Of a stretch of 64,000 nucleotides of DNA, positions 53,816 through 62,507 are shown in pieces. The notes below the pieces were generated by a model. It was not told the origin of the DNA and made no database searches. It was given only the letters and a program-made list of their open reading frames with translations. Made by a program: the position numbers and the translations under genes. The stretch spans positions 1,053,001 through 1,117,000 of the forward strand of contig JADJXO010000001.1 of NCBI GenBank assembly GCA_016715825.1, given 5' to 3'. Position 1 is the stretch's first letter. Each line of letters starts with the position of its first letter. Source of the stretch: Nitrospira sp. (lineage in GTDB: Bacteria > Nitrospirota > Nitrospiria > Nitrospirales > Nitrospiraceae).

Positions 53816-54376
53816 TCATCTCAAACGAAGCGGTATTCCGCTGACCACCAGATAAGCCTCATCCGCCTCTTCGGCAATGCGCTGATTCACCCGTCCCGAA
53901 AGATCGCGAAAGGCTCGCGCCGATGGCTCAATCGGAACTAGTCCCAGCCCTAACTCATTACTGACGAGCACCACCCGCGCTTCTGTACCCCGCATGTGTT
54001 CCAGCAGCGTTCCCGCTCTCGCGAGAATAGCCTGTTCAGTGACACCGGTTCCCATGAGATTACTCAGCCACATTGTGACACAGTCGAAGAGTATCGTTCG
54101 ATACTGTGTCCCATGCTTGGACAACCATGCCTCCACATCAAGTGGCTCTTCGACCGTTTCCCAATCCGCCGATCGTGTGGCCTGATGCCGAGCAATTCGC
54201 AACGCCATCTCTTGATCCAAACTCTGTCCTGTGGCAATGAATGCTCGTGGCCCACCCAAGCCGGCTAATCGAAGAGCGGTCTCGCTTTTCCCGGACGAGG
54301 CCCCACCGAGAACAAGTATGATATGGCCCTTTGTTTGTCGCCCCGATTGGCGCTTATTCGGTTTTCTTGGCGACAT
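53816..54376 (-). CDS. cobU: Adenosylcobinamide kinase/guanylyltransferase
   Basis: A 186-residue bifunctional enzyme that phosphorylates adenosylcobinamide and transfers GMP. The P-loop is GGASSGKSET, followed by AFIATGQSLDQEM; the guanylylated histidine is in RIARHQATRSADW; and FDCVTMWLSNLM is conserved. The start was set at an ATG (MSPRKPNKRQ) with GGGAG just upstream; it overlaps the end of the pduO gene by 23 bases. The frame is open another 45 codons upstream, but that portion lies inside pduO and has no similarity. Confidence 0.92.
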   Translation of the reverse strand: MSPRKPNKRQSGRQTKGHIILVLGGASSGKSETALRLAGLGGPRAFIATGQSLDQEMALRIARHQATRSADWETVEEPLDVEAWLSKHGTQYRTILFDCVTMWLSNLMGTGVTEQAILARAGTLLEHMRGTEARVVLVSNELGLGLVPIEPSARAFRDLSGRVNQRIAEEADEAYLVVSGIPLRLR

Positions 54377-54950
54377 CGCGCTCCCATAGGAATTCCGGCT
54401 CACCCTGTGTCTTAGCGACCCATCGCGCCAACACAAACAATGTGTCGCTGAGCCGATTGACGAACTTGACGATCGTCGGATCAACCGGCTCCGTTTTTGA
54501 GAGCGCGACACACAACCGCTCGGCTCGACGACAGACCGTCCGGGCTTGATGGAGAAACCCTGACACTTTTCCCCCTCCCGGCAGGATGAACTCTTTGAGC
54601 GGTTCGAGATCCTTTTGGCATCGATCGATCAGCCGTTCCAAACGCAACACATCTTTCGCCGCAACTTGCGGCATATTTTTGAATGTTTGCCCAGGTGCCG
54701 TTGCCAGAATACTGCCGACATCGAAGAGTTTATTCTGCACCCAGCGTAATTCCTCTTCCAGTTGCTGGGCTTGTTTGTGATCATCAACAGACTCAGCATT
54801 CATGACTCGAACGACACCGACCACGGCGTTGAGTTCATCGATTGTCCCGTAGGCGTCGACCCGCAGACTGTCTTTCCACACCGGTTGTCCGCCGGCCAGT
54901 CTGGTTTTTCCCGTGTCCCCTGTTCTTGTGTAGACCTTGGTGATGCGCAT
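54354..54950 (-). CDS. pduO: PduO-type cob(I)alamin adenosyltransferase
   Basis: A 198-residue enzyme adding the 5'-deoxyadenosyl group to cob(I)alamin or earlier corrinoids. Landmarks are TKVYTRTGDTGKTRLAGG, DAYGTIDELNAVVG, LPGGGKVSGFLHQARTVCRRAER (adjacent blocks) and VNRLSDTLFVLAR. The start is taken at the ATG of MRITKVYT with GAGGGG upstream. Its first 116 bases are also read in another frame as the tail of bluB. It overlaps cobU at its 3' end. Confidence 0.93.
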   Translation of the reverse strand: MRITKVYTRTGDTGKTRLAGGQPVWKDSLRVDAYGTIDELNAVVGVVRVMNAESVDDHKQAQQLEEELRWVQNKLFDVGSILATAPGQTFKNMPQVAAKDVLRLERLIDRCQKDLEPLKEFILPGGGKVSGFLHQARTVCRRAERLCVALSKTEPVDPTIVKFVNRLSDTLFVLARWVAKTQGEPEFLWERDVAKKTE

Positions 54951-55635
54951 CCCCATCCCCTCTCGTGTCATGAATCCGATTGCCCCATGACTCATCGTGA
55001 ATTAACCGGCCGACTGGAATCCGACTCCGCCACCCGGCTGCTTCTAAATCGGGCTGGTCCTCAAATTTGGACACATAGCCGAGGCAGAGATAGGCGAGCA
55101 CCGTCACTGATTTGGGTACGCCGATCACCCGCTTCAGCGCCTCGTGATCCAGAATACTGACCCACCCGACACCGATGCCCTCGGCCCTGGCAGCCAGCCA
55201 GAGATTTTGAACGGCGCAACAGGTGCTGTACAAGTCGGTTGCGCGGACTGTCGAACGACCGAGCACATTCGCCCCACCGCGCCGCCGGCTGCATGTGATG
55301 CATAAGTTGATCGGCGCTTCTTCAATCCCTTCCAGTCTCAAGCCCCGATACAATGCTCCCTTGGCCCCTGCATACCGAGCGGACGCTTTGGTGTTCGCCT
55401 CGACGAAGAGGTCCTTCACCGCGCGCTTCGTCGTACGATTGCGAATGACCACAAAATCCCACGGCTGCATGAATCCCACCGATCCCGCATGATGCGCCGC
55501 CGTCAGCAGCTTCATCATCACGGCATTCGGAATCGGCGTCGGCACAAAATTCCGGCGCACATCTCGCCGCTCAAATATCGCACGATAGACAGCTTCCCGC
55601 TCAGCGTCTGAAAAGCGGCCGTTGGTTTGTATCAT
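54835..55635 (-). CDS. bluB: 5,6-dimethylbenzimidazole synthase with overlapping tail
   Basis: An oxygen-dependent flavin enzyme that fragments FMNH2 into DMB, the B12 lower ligand. The nitroreductase-like fold shows IFERRDVRRNF, HHAGSVGFMQPWDFVVIR, and AVQNLWLAARAEGIGVGWVSI. Typical BluB proteins end soon after GYVSKFEDQPDLEAAGW. Here the frame continues about 45 residues with a histidine/arginine-rich sequence (THDTRGDGDAHH-like) because it runs into pduO in another frame. The domain itself is complete. The upstream small cysteine-rich gene ends eight bases before it. Confidence 0.9.
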   Translation of the reverse strand: MIQTNGRFSDAEREAVYRAIFERRDVRRNFVPTPIPNAVMMKLLTAAHHAGSVGFMQPWDFVVIRNRTTKRAVKDLFVEANTKASARYAGAKGALYRGLRLEGIEEAPINLCITCSRRRGGANVLGRSTVRATDLYSTCCAVQNLWLAARAEGIGVGWVSILDHEALKRVIGVPKSVTVLAYLCLGYVSKFEDQPDLEAAGWRSRIPVGRLIHDESWGNRIHDTRGDGDAHHQGLHKNRGHGKNQTGRRTTGVERQSAGRRLRDNR

Positions 55636-55643
55636 CGCTGCAC

Positions 55644-55862
55644 TTACTCTTTCCGCCTGCTGTCTCTTGGGACTGGCTGAGGCCCCTGCTCACCGGTTGC
55701 GATCTTTCCCAAACAATGAGAACAGAGACACTCCTTATACCGCGCCGCAATCCAATCCATCTGTGGCTCGGTAATACCGAGATTGCCACACCAGCACTGG
55801 TATCCGCCACACTCGAAGACGTGGCCGCAGCTCTCGCAGGTCTTCTGAACCGGCCCTTTCAT
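55644..55862 (-). CDS. Cysteine-rich CWC family protein
   Basis: A 72-residue protein with six or more cysteines in the order CESCGHVFECG, CWCGNLG and CLCSHCLG. This matches the CWC zinc-ribbon-like family, whose function is unknown. It probably binds zinc or another metal. Its ATG overlaps the stop of cobB (ATGA) and it is followed closely by bluB, so it is made with the B12 enzymes. A role in cobalt handling or as a small partner of CobB or BluB is only a guess from position. Confidence 0.75.
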   Translation of the reverse strand: MKGPVQKTCESCGHVFECGGYQCWCGNLGITEPQMDWIAARYKECLCSHCLGKIATGEQGPQPVPRDSRRKE

Positions 55863-57274
55863 CGATCTGCTCCCAGCATACCCCTCGCCGGTTCACCTAT
55901 CCGACTAGCTGCACGACGCGCCGATTCAACCAGCGACGCTGCAATTTCTGGCTGACTGGAAAAATGCAGATGGGTATAGAGTGCCAGCACATTGCCACTC
56001 ATAAGCCCATCCTGTCCCTGTGAAAGTCCTTCAGCATCGCTCAGGGTACAGGTATACGTCAGCGGCCCCTTCGGAACCAGCGCAGAATAATGAAACTCAT
56101 GGCCTCGTGCCGTGGCACCAGCGTCACCAATGATACAGCCTCGTGAACATTCCACTGTTCGATATCCCAACGTGAGACCCGATTTCCGCATGACCGTTTC
56201 CGCCGGAAAGATTCCGACCATATCATGCGAGCATCCGCCGAAATCCCGGACAGACTCCGTCAGATACATGAGTCCGCCGCACTCGGCATAGATCACGCCA
56301 CCTCGATCAGCAAACCGGCTGATAGCCGCTCGCATAGGAGTGTTCTTGGCCAACATGTCACCGTACAATTCTGGATACCCGCCACCGAGATACAACATCT
56401 CGACGTTCGGCAGGAACTGGTCGTTCAACGGAGAAAACGTCACCATTTCCACGCCGGCCGCCTCCAACAACTCAAGATTGTCCTGATAATAAAAACAAAA
56501 TGCCTGATCCTGCGCCACACCCATTCGAATCGTACGGCCTGAACTCTTGCTTGCCGTCGAAGACACGACTTCCGACCACGTGCCGGATGAATGGGCAAGA
56601 GCTTCAATAGCATCCAGATCGACCGTATCCAATGCCGCTTTCGCCAAGCGATGATAGAATTGACCATCGCCTTGTTCCGTGGCCAGGACTAATCCGAGAT
56701 GCCGATCGGGAATAGTCAGAGCGGCATCGGGACGCAAATATCCCAGGGCTGCCACATCGGTCTCTTGTTCCACCGCCGCCTTCAGCAATCGGTAATGGCC
56801 GTCGCTCCCGACCCGATTGAACAAGACCCCTACGACACGTACTGCAGGATCGAAGTGTGTATACCCCGCCACCATGGCTGCAGCAGAACGGGCCATGGCG
56901 CTTCCGTCGATGACGAGAATAACCGGTGCCTCCAACTGCTTCGCCAATTCAGCCGTGCTACCGATGTCGTTTACAAGTGAACTGCCATCGAACAGCCCCA
57001 TCATACCCTCGATGATGGAGATATCCGCACCAGTTGCAGCATGAGCAAAGATCGAGCGGTTAAGATCCTTCCCAAGCATCCACCCATCGAGGTTTCGAGA
57101 CTGGCGGCCGGTGGCCGCCCGATGATGACTGGGATCGATAAAATCCGGCCCGACCTTGAACGGCTGAACTCGGCATCCTCGCTCACGCAGGGCCGCCAGA
57201 ATCGCTAACGTCGCGGTCGTTTTCCCGACACCGCTCGCAGTTCCGGCAATCACTAATCGTGGATACTGTTTCAT
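55859..57274 (-). CDS. cobB: Cobyrinic acid a,c-diamide synthase
   Basis: A 471-residue amidotransferase (CobB/CbiA) that amidates the a and c side chains of cobyrinic acid. The N-terminal ATP domain has IAGTASGVGKTTAT, KVGPDFIDPSHH and IEGMMGLFDG; the C-terminal glutaminase-like domain has LYLGGGYPELYG, the cysteine in YAECGGLMYLTE, and LYTHLHF with its histidine. Because its substrate comes from the corrin-ring pathway, its presence implies de novo genes elsewhere or import of an early intermediate. It follows btuB by six bases. Confidence 0.94.
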   Translation of the reverse strand: MKQYPRLVIAGTASGVGKTTATLAILAALRERGCRVQPFKVGPDFIDPSHHRAATGRQSRNLDGWMLGKDLNRSIFAHAATGADISIIEGMMGLFDGSSLVNDIGSTAELAKQLEAPVILVIDGSAMARSAAAMVAGYTHFDPAVRVVGVLFNRVGSDGHYRLLKAAVEQETDVAALGYLRPDAALTIPDRHLGLVLATEQGDGQFYHRLAKAALDTVDLDAIEALAHSSGTWSEVVSSTASKSSGRTIRMGVAQDQAFCFYYQDNLELLEAAGVEMVTFSPLNDQFLPNVEMLYLGGGYPELYGDMLAKNTPMRAAISRFADRGGVIYAECGGLMYLTESVRDFGGCSHDMVGIFPAETVMRKSGLTLGYRTVECSRGCIIGDAGATARGHEFHYSALVPKGPLTYTCTLSDAEGLSQGQDGLMSGNVLALYTHLHFSSQPEIAASLVESARRAASRIGEPARGMLGADR

Positions 57275-57280
57275 ACAACC

Positions 57281-59308
57281 TTAGAGAGGCAGATCGTAAC
57301 TGATCCGCACGCCTCCGAAAATCGACCGGATGGGTGTGCCGAAAAACAGAGTCTCTTCATATTTTTCGTTGAAGATGTTGTCTAAGCGCAGATAGGCTTG
57401 CATGTACTTCGTCACATCATAGCTCGCGGACAGATTCCATACGACAAACGATGGGGTCGGATTACCATTTCCTGTATTGCCGAACTGTTCGCCGACATAA
57501 CGCCCCTCTAGATTAGCTCGCAAACTTTCTATAGGCTGATAGCTGACAATGGTCGAAATTTGATGGAGTGGCCACTTGGGAAGATGTGTGTCCAAGCCAC
57601 TACTGACATCCCGCGTTGCTGCGTACGTATACTGGATCTGCAGATCCAAGTTCTTCACCCATCGCCCGTCACGATAGAGCTTCAACTTGGTGCTCACTTC
57701 CACACCTTCCGCTTTGGCTAACCCCACGTTCTGTGCACAGAATCCAAACGAGCCAGGAGCCGTACACTCGGCTGGATCAAACACCGACAGAATCAGATTT
57801 CGGTAACGGGTCCAAAAATAGCCAACACTGATGCTGCCTCGATCATTAGGCAAGGCCTGTTCGATAGCCACATCGAGCGCTTGGCTCTTTTCTGGTTTCA
57901 AATTTGGATTGCCGAATCCAGGGAAAAATAGTTCATTGATCGTCGGGGCGCGAAAACCGGTAGCATAGCTGCCTCGTAGTTTCGTGCCGGTTTCCCGATG
58001 GAGATATCCTCCAGTGATACGATAGGTTGTCGCGCTTCCAAACACGTTATACTCGTCTTGTCGAATGCCCGCCGTACCAAACACTCGATCCCAAAGATTC
58101 AACTGTGCCTCTCCAAACCCGGCGTGGCTACTCACAGATTTGTTCTCGAAGACGGTCGTGTTGGTCAAGAGGTCACGATTGTCGCCCCTCTGTTCTCGGA
58201 ACTGATAACCAGCTGTCAATTTAAGCGGTTTCCAGACTTGAATATTGTGCTGCCATTCAATCCGATTACTGGTGGTTCCAATTTGAGACCTGAACGGAAA
58301 CCCAATGGGTCCGGTGGTTCCGGACACAAGGTTACGTTCCACTACACCGCCATTACTCACAAGATTTTCGGTGGCCCGGGACAAGGTCAGTTTGGCCGAC
58401 CACCAATCGGTAATCGGCTGCGCATAGTTTCCGGCAAAGACATATTGGGTACTTCTTGATCTCGCGCCCAACACGTCAGCCGGATTTGATGCGAAGGTGG
58501 TCGGATTAAATGAAAATCCGTCGAAATTCACAATGCCATCCAGCCAACGGAAACTAAATTCCAGCCGTCCATCTTTCGGCAAGTCTGCGCCCAGTCGCAC
58601 CGATCCTTGCCAGTTGTGATAGCCATCACGCTCAGCTGCACCACGCCGGTAATTGATGGCTGAAAAACCTGCCGTATCCAAACGTGTAATTGATCCTGAA
58701 AAATCAATTGGGCCTTTCTTACCAGAGAGGCTGCCACCTTCGCGAATCGTATTAAAGGACCCGTATTCGGCAAAGGCAGACACATTGGGTTTTTCTCGGC
58801 CACGCTTGGTTATGATATTAATCACGCCGCCCATCGCATCCGACCCCCAGAGCATGCTCTGACTCCCGCGCAAGATTTCAATCCGTTCGATGTTGTCGGA
58901 TGTGAGGTTGGCAAAGTCATAACTTCCGTCCGTGGCGCTGTTGACGATTGCGCCATCGATCAAGACAAGCGTCTGCTGTGGTGTTCCTCCACGCATTCGT
59001 ACACCGACCGTCGTTCCGATTCCTCCGCTTTGAAAAACTGCCAGTCCTGATGTCCATCGAAGCGCTTCGGCAACTGTCCTGACTTTTCGCTGTTGCATCT
59101 CTTCGCCTGTGATCACTTCCACGGCGCTGGTGACTTGTTTGGCCGGAATGGGGGTCTTGGTCGCGCTCACCACTATGTCCGGAGCCTGAAGTACCTCCGA
59201 CTGGTCGGCCATCGCGACTTCCTGAGCACGTACGGGAAAGGAGAACAAGAAGCTCCACAGCAGGAGCAGAATACCGGTAGAGACAAACCACGGACGAACA
59301 CGTCGCAT
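57281..59308 (-). CDS. btuB: TonB-dependent cobalamin receptor
   Basis: A 675-residue outer-membrane beta-barrel with a signal peptide (WFVSTGILLLLWSFLFSFP, cleavage near RAQ-E). A TonB-box-like DIVVSATKT follows. The plug domain shows VRMRGGTPQQTLVLIDGA, IERIEILRGSQSMLWGSDAMGG and VINIITKRG (separate pieces). The C-terminal strand ends IRSIFGGVRISYDLPL. The start was set at the ATG with AGGGAGG seven bases upstream; in-frame codons extending to 59572 fall inside the riboswitch and are not protein. It imports corrinoids across the outer membrane and heads the long B12 operon. Confidence 0.94.
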   Translation of the reverse strand: MRRVRPWFVSTGILLLLWSFLFSFPVRAQEVAMADQSEVLQAPDIVVSATKTPIPAKQVTSAVEVITGEEMQQRKVRTVAEALRWTSGLAVFQSGGIGTTVGVRMRGGTPQQTLVLIDGAIVNSATDGSYDFANLTSDNIERIEILRGSQSMLWGSDAMGGVINIITKRGREKPNVSAFAEYGSFNTIREGGSLSGKKGPIDFSGSITRLDTAGFSAINYRRGAAERDGYHNWQGSVRLGADLPKDGRLEFSFRWLDGIVNFDGFSFNPTTFASNPADVLGARSRSTQYVFAGNYAQPITDWWSAKLTLSRATENLVSNGGVVERNLVSGTTGPIGFPFRSQIGTTSNRIEWQHNIQVWKPLKLTAGYQFREQRGDNRDLLTNTTVFENKSVSSHAGFGEAQLNLWDRVFGTAGIRQDEYNVFGSATTYRITGGYLHRETGTKLRGSYATGFRAPTINELFFPGFGNPNLKPEKSQALDVAIEQALPNDRGSISVGYFWTRYRNLILSVFDPAECTAPGSFGFCAQNVGLAKAEGVEVSTKLKLYRDGRWVKNLDLQIQYTYAATRDVSSGLDTHLPKWPLHQISTIVSYQPIESLRANLEGRYVGEQFGNTGNGNPTPSFVVWNLSASYDVTKYMQAYLRLDNIFNEKYEETLFFGTPIRSIFGGVRISYDLPL

Positions 59309-59316
59309 GAAAACCT

Positions 59317-59333
59317 CCCTTTGACTCGAAGGG
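59317..59333 (-). promoter_or_regulatory. Hairpin covering the btuB ribosome binding site
   Basis: On the - strand, CCC and GGG arms (CCCTT...AAAGGG) form a short stem whose 3' arm is part of the AGGGAGG ribosome binding site of btuB. It lies 22 bases after the B12 box. It is the likely expression platform: ligand binding would favour occlusion of the ribosome binding site. Confidence 0.5.
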
Positions 59334-59343
59334 TGCTGATGTG

Positions 59344-59540
59344 TCCCGTCAGTTGGGTCTCCTGACTTGCGGCTCATTGCTTCTCTGCGCCTTCCCATCT
59401 TTCGCGTGAAGCAACACACAGTGGCATGTTGCACGACAGTGGCATCCAGCAGAGTCACTCCCCGCTTACAGTGGCGGCACCGTGATGGACTTGCACCATC
59501 TTCCCCGGCGCTGACGGCATGACCGAACGAATCCCTCCAG
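59344..59540 (-). ncRNA. Cobalamin riboswitch upstream of btuB
   Basis: On the - strand the conserved cobalamin aptamer elements appear in order: GGTGCAAG (59490-59497), CCGCCACTGTAAGC (59464-59477), GCCACTG, GGGAAGG (59390-59396) and the B12 box AAGTCAGGAGACC (within 59355-59368). GCCACTG occurs twice in the middle (59437-59443 and 59419-59425) in addition to the copy inside CCGCCACTGTAA. A TATCAT box at 59542-59547 with TTGCTT 19 bases upstream is a weak promoter candidate. It should repress btuB and the operon behind it when adenosylcobalamin is plentiful. Confidence 0.9.
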
Positions 59541-59621
59541 AATGATAGTTGTGCACCTGGTTGCATAAGCAAGAGAGCGGTGCGAGCTCGTCCTGCTCAC
59601 CTAGCCTCACCTTGGTCTTGT

Positions 59622-59645
59622 GAACGTGTTGTGCAAGACACGTTC
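59622..59645 (-). terminator. Hairpin after the btuFCD operon
   Basis: Perfect 8-base arms GAACGTGT and ACACGTTC flank an 8-base loop about 40 bases beyond the stop of the carbon-nitrogen hydrolase and upstream of the next riboswitch. No clear T-run follows, so termination is inferred from position. Confidence 0.45.
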
Positions 59646-59681
59646 ATCAAACATCCCAAAACCGCCTATTCATGCTGTGGA

Positions 59682-60464
59682 TCAATTCCTCATGTAATCG
59701 ATGAAGTAGCAAGAAGAGCGTGGAACCATTCGATCGAAATCCCAGTTGAACGTGAGCACGGCGGATTTCTTAGACGTATGAGTAAGCAGCCGCATCCCAT
59801 CCTTCACGACAAGGCTCGGCGCATCCCAGAAATCCAACGTCTTTTCTGCACCGGTTCGATTACAGACGATCAACGGAAGTCCCGTTTCATACGTCCGTTG
59901 CTCCCATTCCCCGTTGGGACCATGGAGGCCAGGCCCCCACGATGCCGGTGATACCAATATCTGCGCACCTTCAAACTTCATGGCTCGAGCGATATTGCTG
60001 GTATAGGCATCGGCGCAGACGAGCACACCGACTTTGATCCCGCGACATTCGATCGGAACGGCGGTGTCTCCGGGGCTTGACCACGCTAGCGAGTCGCTCG
60101 CTACGTTGATCTTGCGATGCTTCCCGACGATCTCACCGGTTGCGTCGATGACAAACACCGTATTGTAGAGCCGGAGGCCATCTCGCTCAGGACACGAGAG
60201 AAAGACCGTTCGTTTCAACCTCTTCACCAACCTGCACACCTGTTGCATCCAAGGATCAGGCTGCGGTTCTATCCAATCGGTTCCGATGAGCTGCACAAAT
60301 TGCAGCCCACAAACTGCCAGCTCCGGTGTCACGATCCACTCGGCTCCCACCGACGCTGCATGTTTGATGGCCTCAACAATCACGTATCGGTTGCGTTCCA
60401 CCGTTCCAGGAACCGTCTCGATGTGCAGCAATGCGACTTTGGTAATACTCATGTCAATGGTCAC
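59682..60464 (-). CDS. Carbon-nitrogen hydrolase of the B12 uptake operon
   Basis: A 260-residue nitrilase-superfamily protein with the catalytic Glu-Lys-Cys set visible: E48 in VTPELAVCG, K118 in GKHRKIN and C150 in VGVLVCADAYT. Family members hydrolyse amides or nitriles in the cytoplasm. An ATG at 60452 is an alternative start. The gene overlaps btuD and follows it in the btuFCD transcript. Cobalamin side chains are amides, so a role in trimming or recycling imported corrinoids is conceivable. It could equally act on an unrelated amide. The substrate is unknown. Confidence 0.82.
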   Translation of the reverse strand: MTIDMSITKVALLHIETVPGTVERNRYVIVEAIKHAASVGAEWIVTPELAVCGLQFVQLIGTDWIEPQPDPWMQQVCRLVKRLKRTVFLSCPERDGLRLYNTVFVIDATGEIVGKHRKINVASDSLAWSSPGDTAVPIECRGIKVGVLVCADAYTSNIARAMKFEGAQILVSPASWGPGLHGPNGEWEQRTYETGLPLIVCNRTGAEKTLDFWDAPSLVVKDGMRLLTHTSKKSAVLTFNWDFDRMVPRSSCYFIDYMRN

Positions 60465-61356
60465 CAGATACGTGACGGCCGGGAAGCGTCACTCGCGGCA
60501 ATCCGGACACTGGATGTCGATCGACAAGCACTCGGCATCGATAGACCGCTTCTAACACATCTGGCTCGATCACGTCCTCCGGACAGCCAAACCGAACCAC
60601 CCGTCCCTGGTCCAGAAGCATGATACGATCACAGTACTGCCCGACGAGATTCAAATCATGGGAAACGAGAACAACGGTCAGGCCTCGTTCGTCCTTCAAC
60701 TGGCGCAACAGCGAGCAAATTTCGACCTGATGTTGGAGATCAAGAAACGCCGTCGGCTCGTCGAGGAGCAAGACTTGTGGAGTCTGAGCCAGGGCGCGCG
60801 CAATCAAGACCCGCTGCCGCTCCCCGCCGGAGAGATCCGTCACCACCCGATGAGCCACATGCCCGATGTCCATCGTCGCCATCGCCTGCTCCGCGATGGC
60901 GATGTCTTGACGACTTTCCCATCCCAATCCTCCGGTCCATTGTCCACGTGGCCGATGGGGAAAACGGCCCATGAGAACGGTTTCTGCGACAGTGAATGGA
61001 AACAGTTGCTGGGTATCTTGCGGCACAACGCCAACGACACAGGCGACATCCTGTTGAATCATGGAGGCCACGTCTTGACCGAACAAGCTGACACGACCCT
61101 CCTGTGGAGTCAGGACCCTCGCCAACACTTTCAGCAAGGAGGTTTTGCCCGATCCGTTCGGACCAACCACACCTAACACGTCACCGGCGTGAACCTGAAA
61201 GGAAACACCATCGAGAATCCAGCAGCCGACTTGCGATTCCCTGGCCTTGTAACGGAATCGAACGGACTGCACATCGAATGCATTGTTTGAGGTGATCGCA
61301 CAGGTTGAGTCGGGCATCAGCGCAGTATCCGGTCGGCCGTGACTGGAGCCGGTCAT
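60454..61356 (-). CDS. btuD: Vitamin B12 ABC transporter ATPase
   Basis: A 300-residue ABC ATPase of the FecCD-associated class. Walker A is GPNGSGKTS near 67, the signature LSGGERQRVL near 176, Walker B VLLLDEPTAFLD near 197, and the H-loop VLVSHDLN near 228. An N-terminal stretch of about 30 residues precedes the ATPase core. It energises import through BtuC. The start overlaps the btuC stop by four bases. Confidence 0.92.
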   Translation of the reverse strand: MTGSSHGRPDTALMPDSTCAITSNNAFDVQSVRFRYKARESQVGCWILDGVSFQVHAGDVLGVVGPNGSGKTSLLKVLARVLTPQEGRVSLFGQDVASMIQQDVACVVGVVPQDTQQLFPFTVAETVLMGRFPHRPRGQWTGGLGWESRQDIAIAEQAMATMDIGHVAHRVVTDLSGGERQRVLIARALAQTPQVLLLDEPTAFLDLQHQVEICSLLRQLKDERGLTVVLVSHDLNLVGQYCDRIMLLDQGRVVRFGCPEDVIEPDVLEAVYRCRVLVDRHPVSGLPRVTLPGRHVSGDH

Positions 61357-62507
61357 GCCAGACGATCCTTCCGCCAGAGCAAGAGATACACGAAGAACGG
61401 TCCACCAGTCAGCGCCGTAATGATACCGACTGGAATTTCCGCCGGCGAAAGCAGGGTGCGAGCGACCGTGTCGGCACCCATAAGGAAAGTGCCGCCGACC
61501 AGAGCCGATGCCGGCAAGAGCACCCGATGGTCGGCGCCAACGACCAAACGAACGGCATGAGGAACCACCATCCCGATAAACCCGATCATCCCGCTGACGG
61601 ACACCACTGCGCCTGTGACCAATGCGGACAAGATAAAAATAAACCGCTTTGATCGTTCCGTATCAACGCCGAGCACACGAGCGGAATCTTCGCCTAACGC
61701 CAAGACATTGAGGACTCGCATTTGACTGAGAAGCAGGAAGAGCCCAATGCCAAGATAGGCGGAAAGACCGAACAAATGGCCGTAGGTCGGCGCGGTGATC
61801 GCTCCCATCAGCCAAGCCGTCATTCCATAGGCACGATTCGGATCCATGATCGACGTGATGAACATGATCAAGGCCGTAAAAATGGCGTTTAAAATCACCC
61901 CTGCCAACAGCAGACTATGAATCGGCAATCGTTCATAGTCCGTCGCCATTCGATACACGACGACTAACGCCAGCAGACCTCCAGCAAATCCACAGGCCGG
62001 CAAGGCAGCGGCGGCAAGGAACGTCGTACCCACTCCCAGCAAGACCCCCACCGCAGCTCCAAGGGCAGCACCACTTGAGACACCCAACACATAGGGATCT
62101 GCTAGTGGATTCCGCAACAGCGCCTGTAAGGCCACTCCGACCGATGCCAAAGAGCAACCGACTAAAAACCCCAGCAAGACTCGCGGCAACCTCACCTGCT
62201 CCAGAATTGTTCGTGTGACATCCGTGACATCATCAGTTCCCGAGCCCATCGCGAATGTTCCAATAAACAGGCGCACAATCTCGCTGAACGCAATCGGCTG
62301 CGCGCCGAAGTGAAGTGCCAAGATCCCAACCACAATAGCCGCACCGGCCAGCCCGCCCAGCGTCGTCATCCAGCGTGACATCGTGAGGACGGCGCCTGGC
62401 AATACACCACCCGTCGCAATGCCGTCTCGACATGAGCCATCGGGCGGGATCGTAAAAAAAGAAGTCGGCCGGACTGATACACGCGGTTCTTGAGCCGGAG
62501 CCGTCAT
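61353..62507 (-). CDS. btuC: Vitamin B12 ABC transporter permease
   Basis: A 384-residue permease of the FecCD family with about nine or ten membrane helices. Landmarks include RLPRVLLGFLVGCSLASVG, LLRNPLADPYVLGVSSGAALGA (adjacent blocks), AYGMTAWLMGAI and GFIGMVVPHAVRLVVG. A 42-residue hydrophilic N-terminus precedes the first helix, so translation might start further in. It forms the inner-membrane channel for corrinoids delivered by BtuF. Both ends overlap neighbours by four bases. Confidence 0.92.
   Translation of the reverse strand: MTAPAQEPRVSVRPTSFFTIPPDGSCRDGIATGGVLPGAVLTMSRWMTTLGGLAGAAIVVGILALHFGAQPIAFSEIVRLFIGTFAMGSGTDDVTDVTRTILEQVRLPRVLLGFLVGCSLASVGVALQALLRNPLADPYVLGVSSGAALGAAVGVLLGVGTTFLAAAALPACGFAGGLLALVVVYRMATDYERLPIHSLLLAGVILNAIFTALIMFITSIMDPNRAYGMTAWLMGAITAPTYGHLFGLSAYLGIGLFLLLSQMRVLNVLALGEDSARVLGVDTERSKRFIFILSALVTGAVVSVSGMIGFIGMVVPHAVRLVVGADHRVLLPASALVGGTFLMGADTVARTLLSPAEIPVGIITALTGGPFFVYLLLWRKDRLA

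Noticed and set aside
59309..59572. An N-terminal extension of BtuB by 88 codons
   Set aside because: These codons coincide with the cobalamin riboswitch; a signal peptide and strong ribosome binding site mark the start at 59308.
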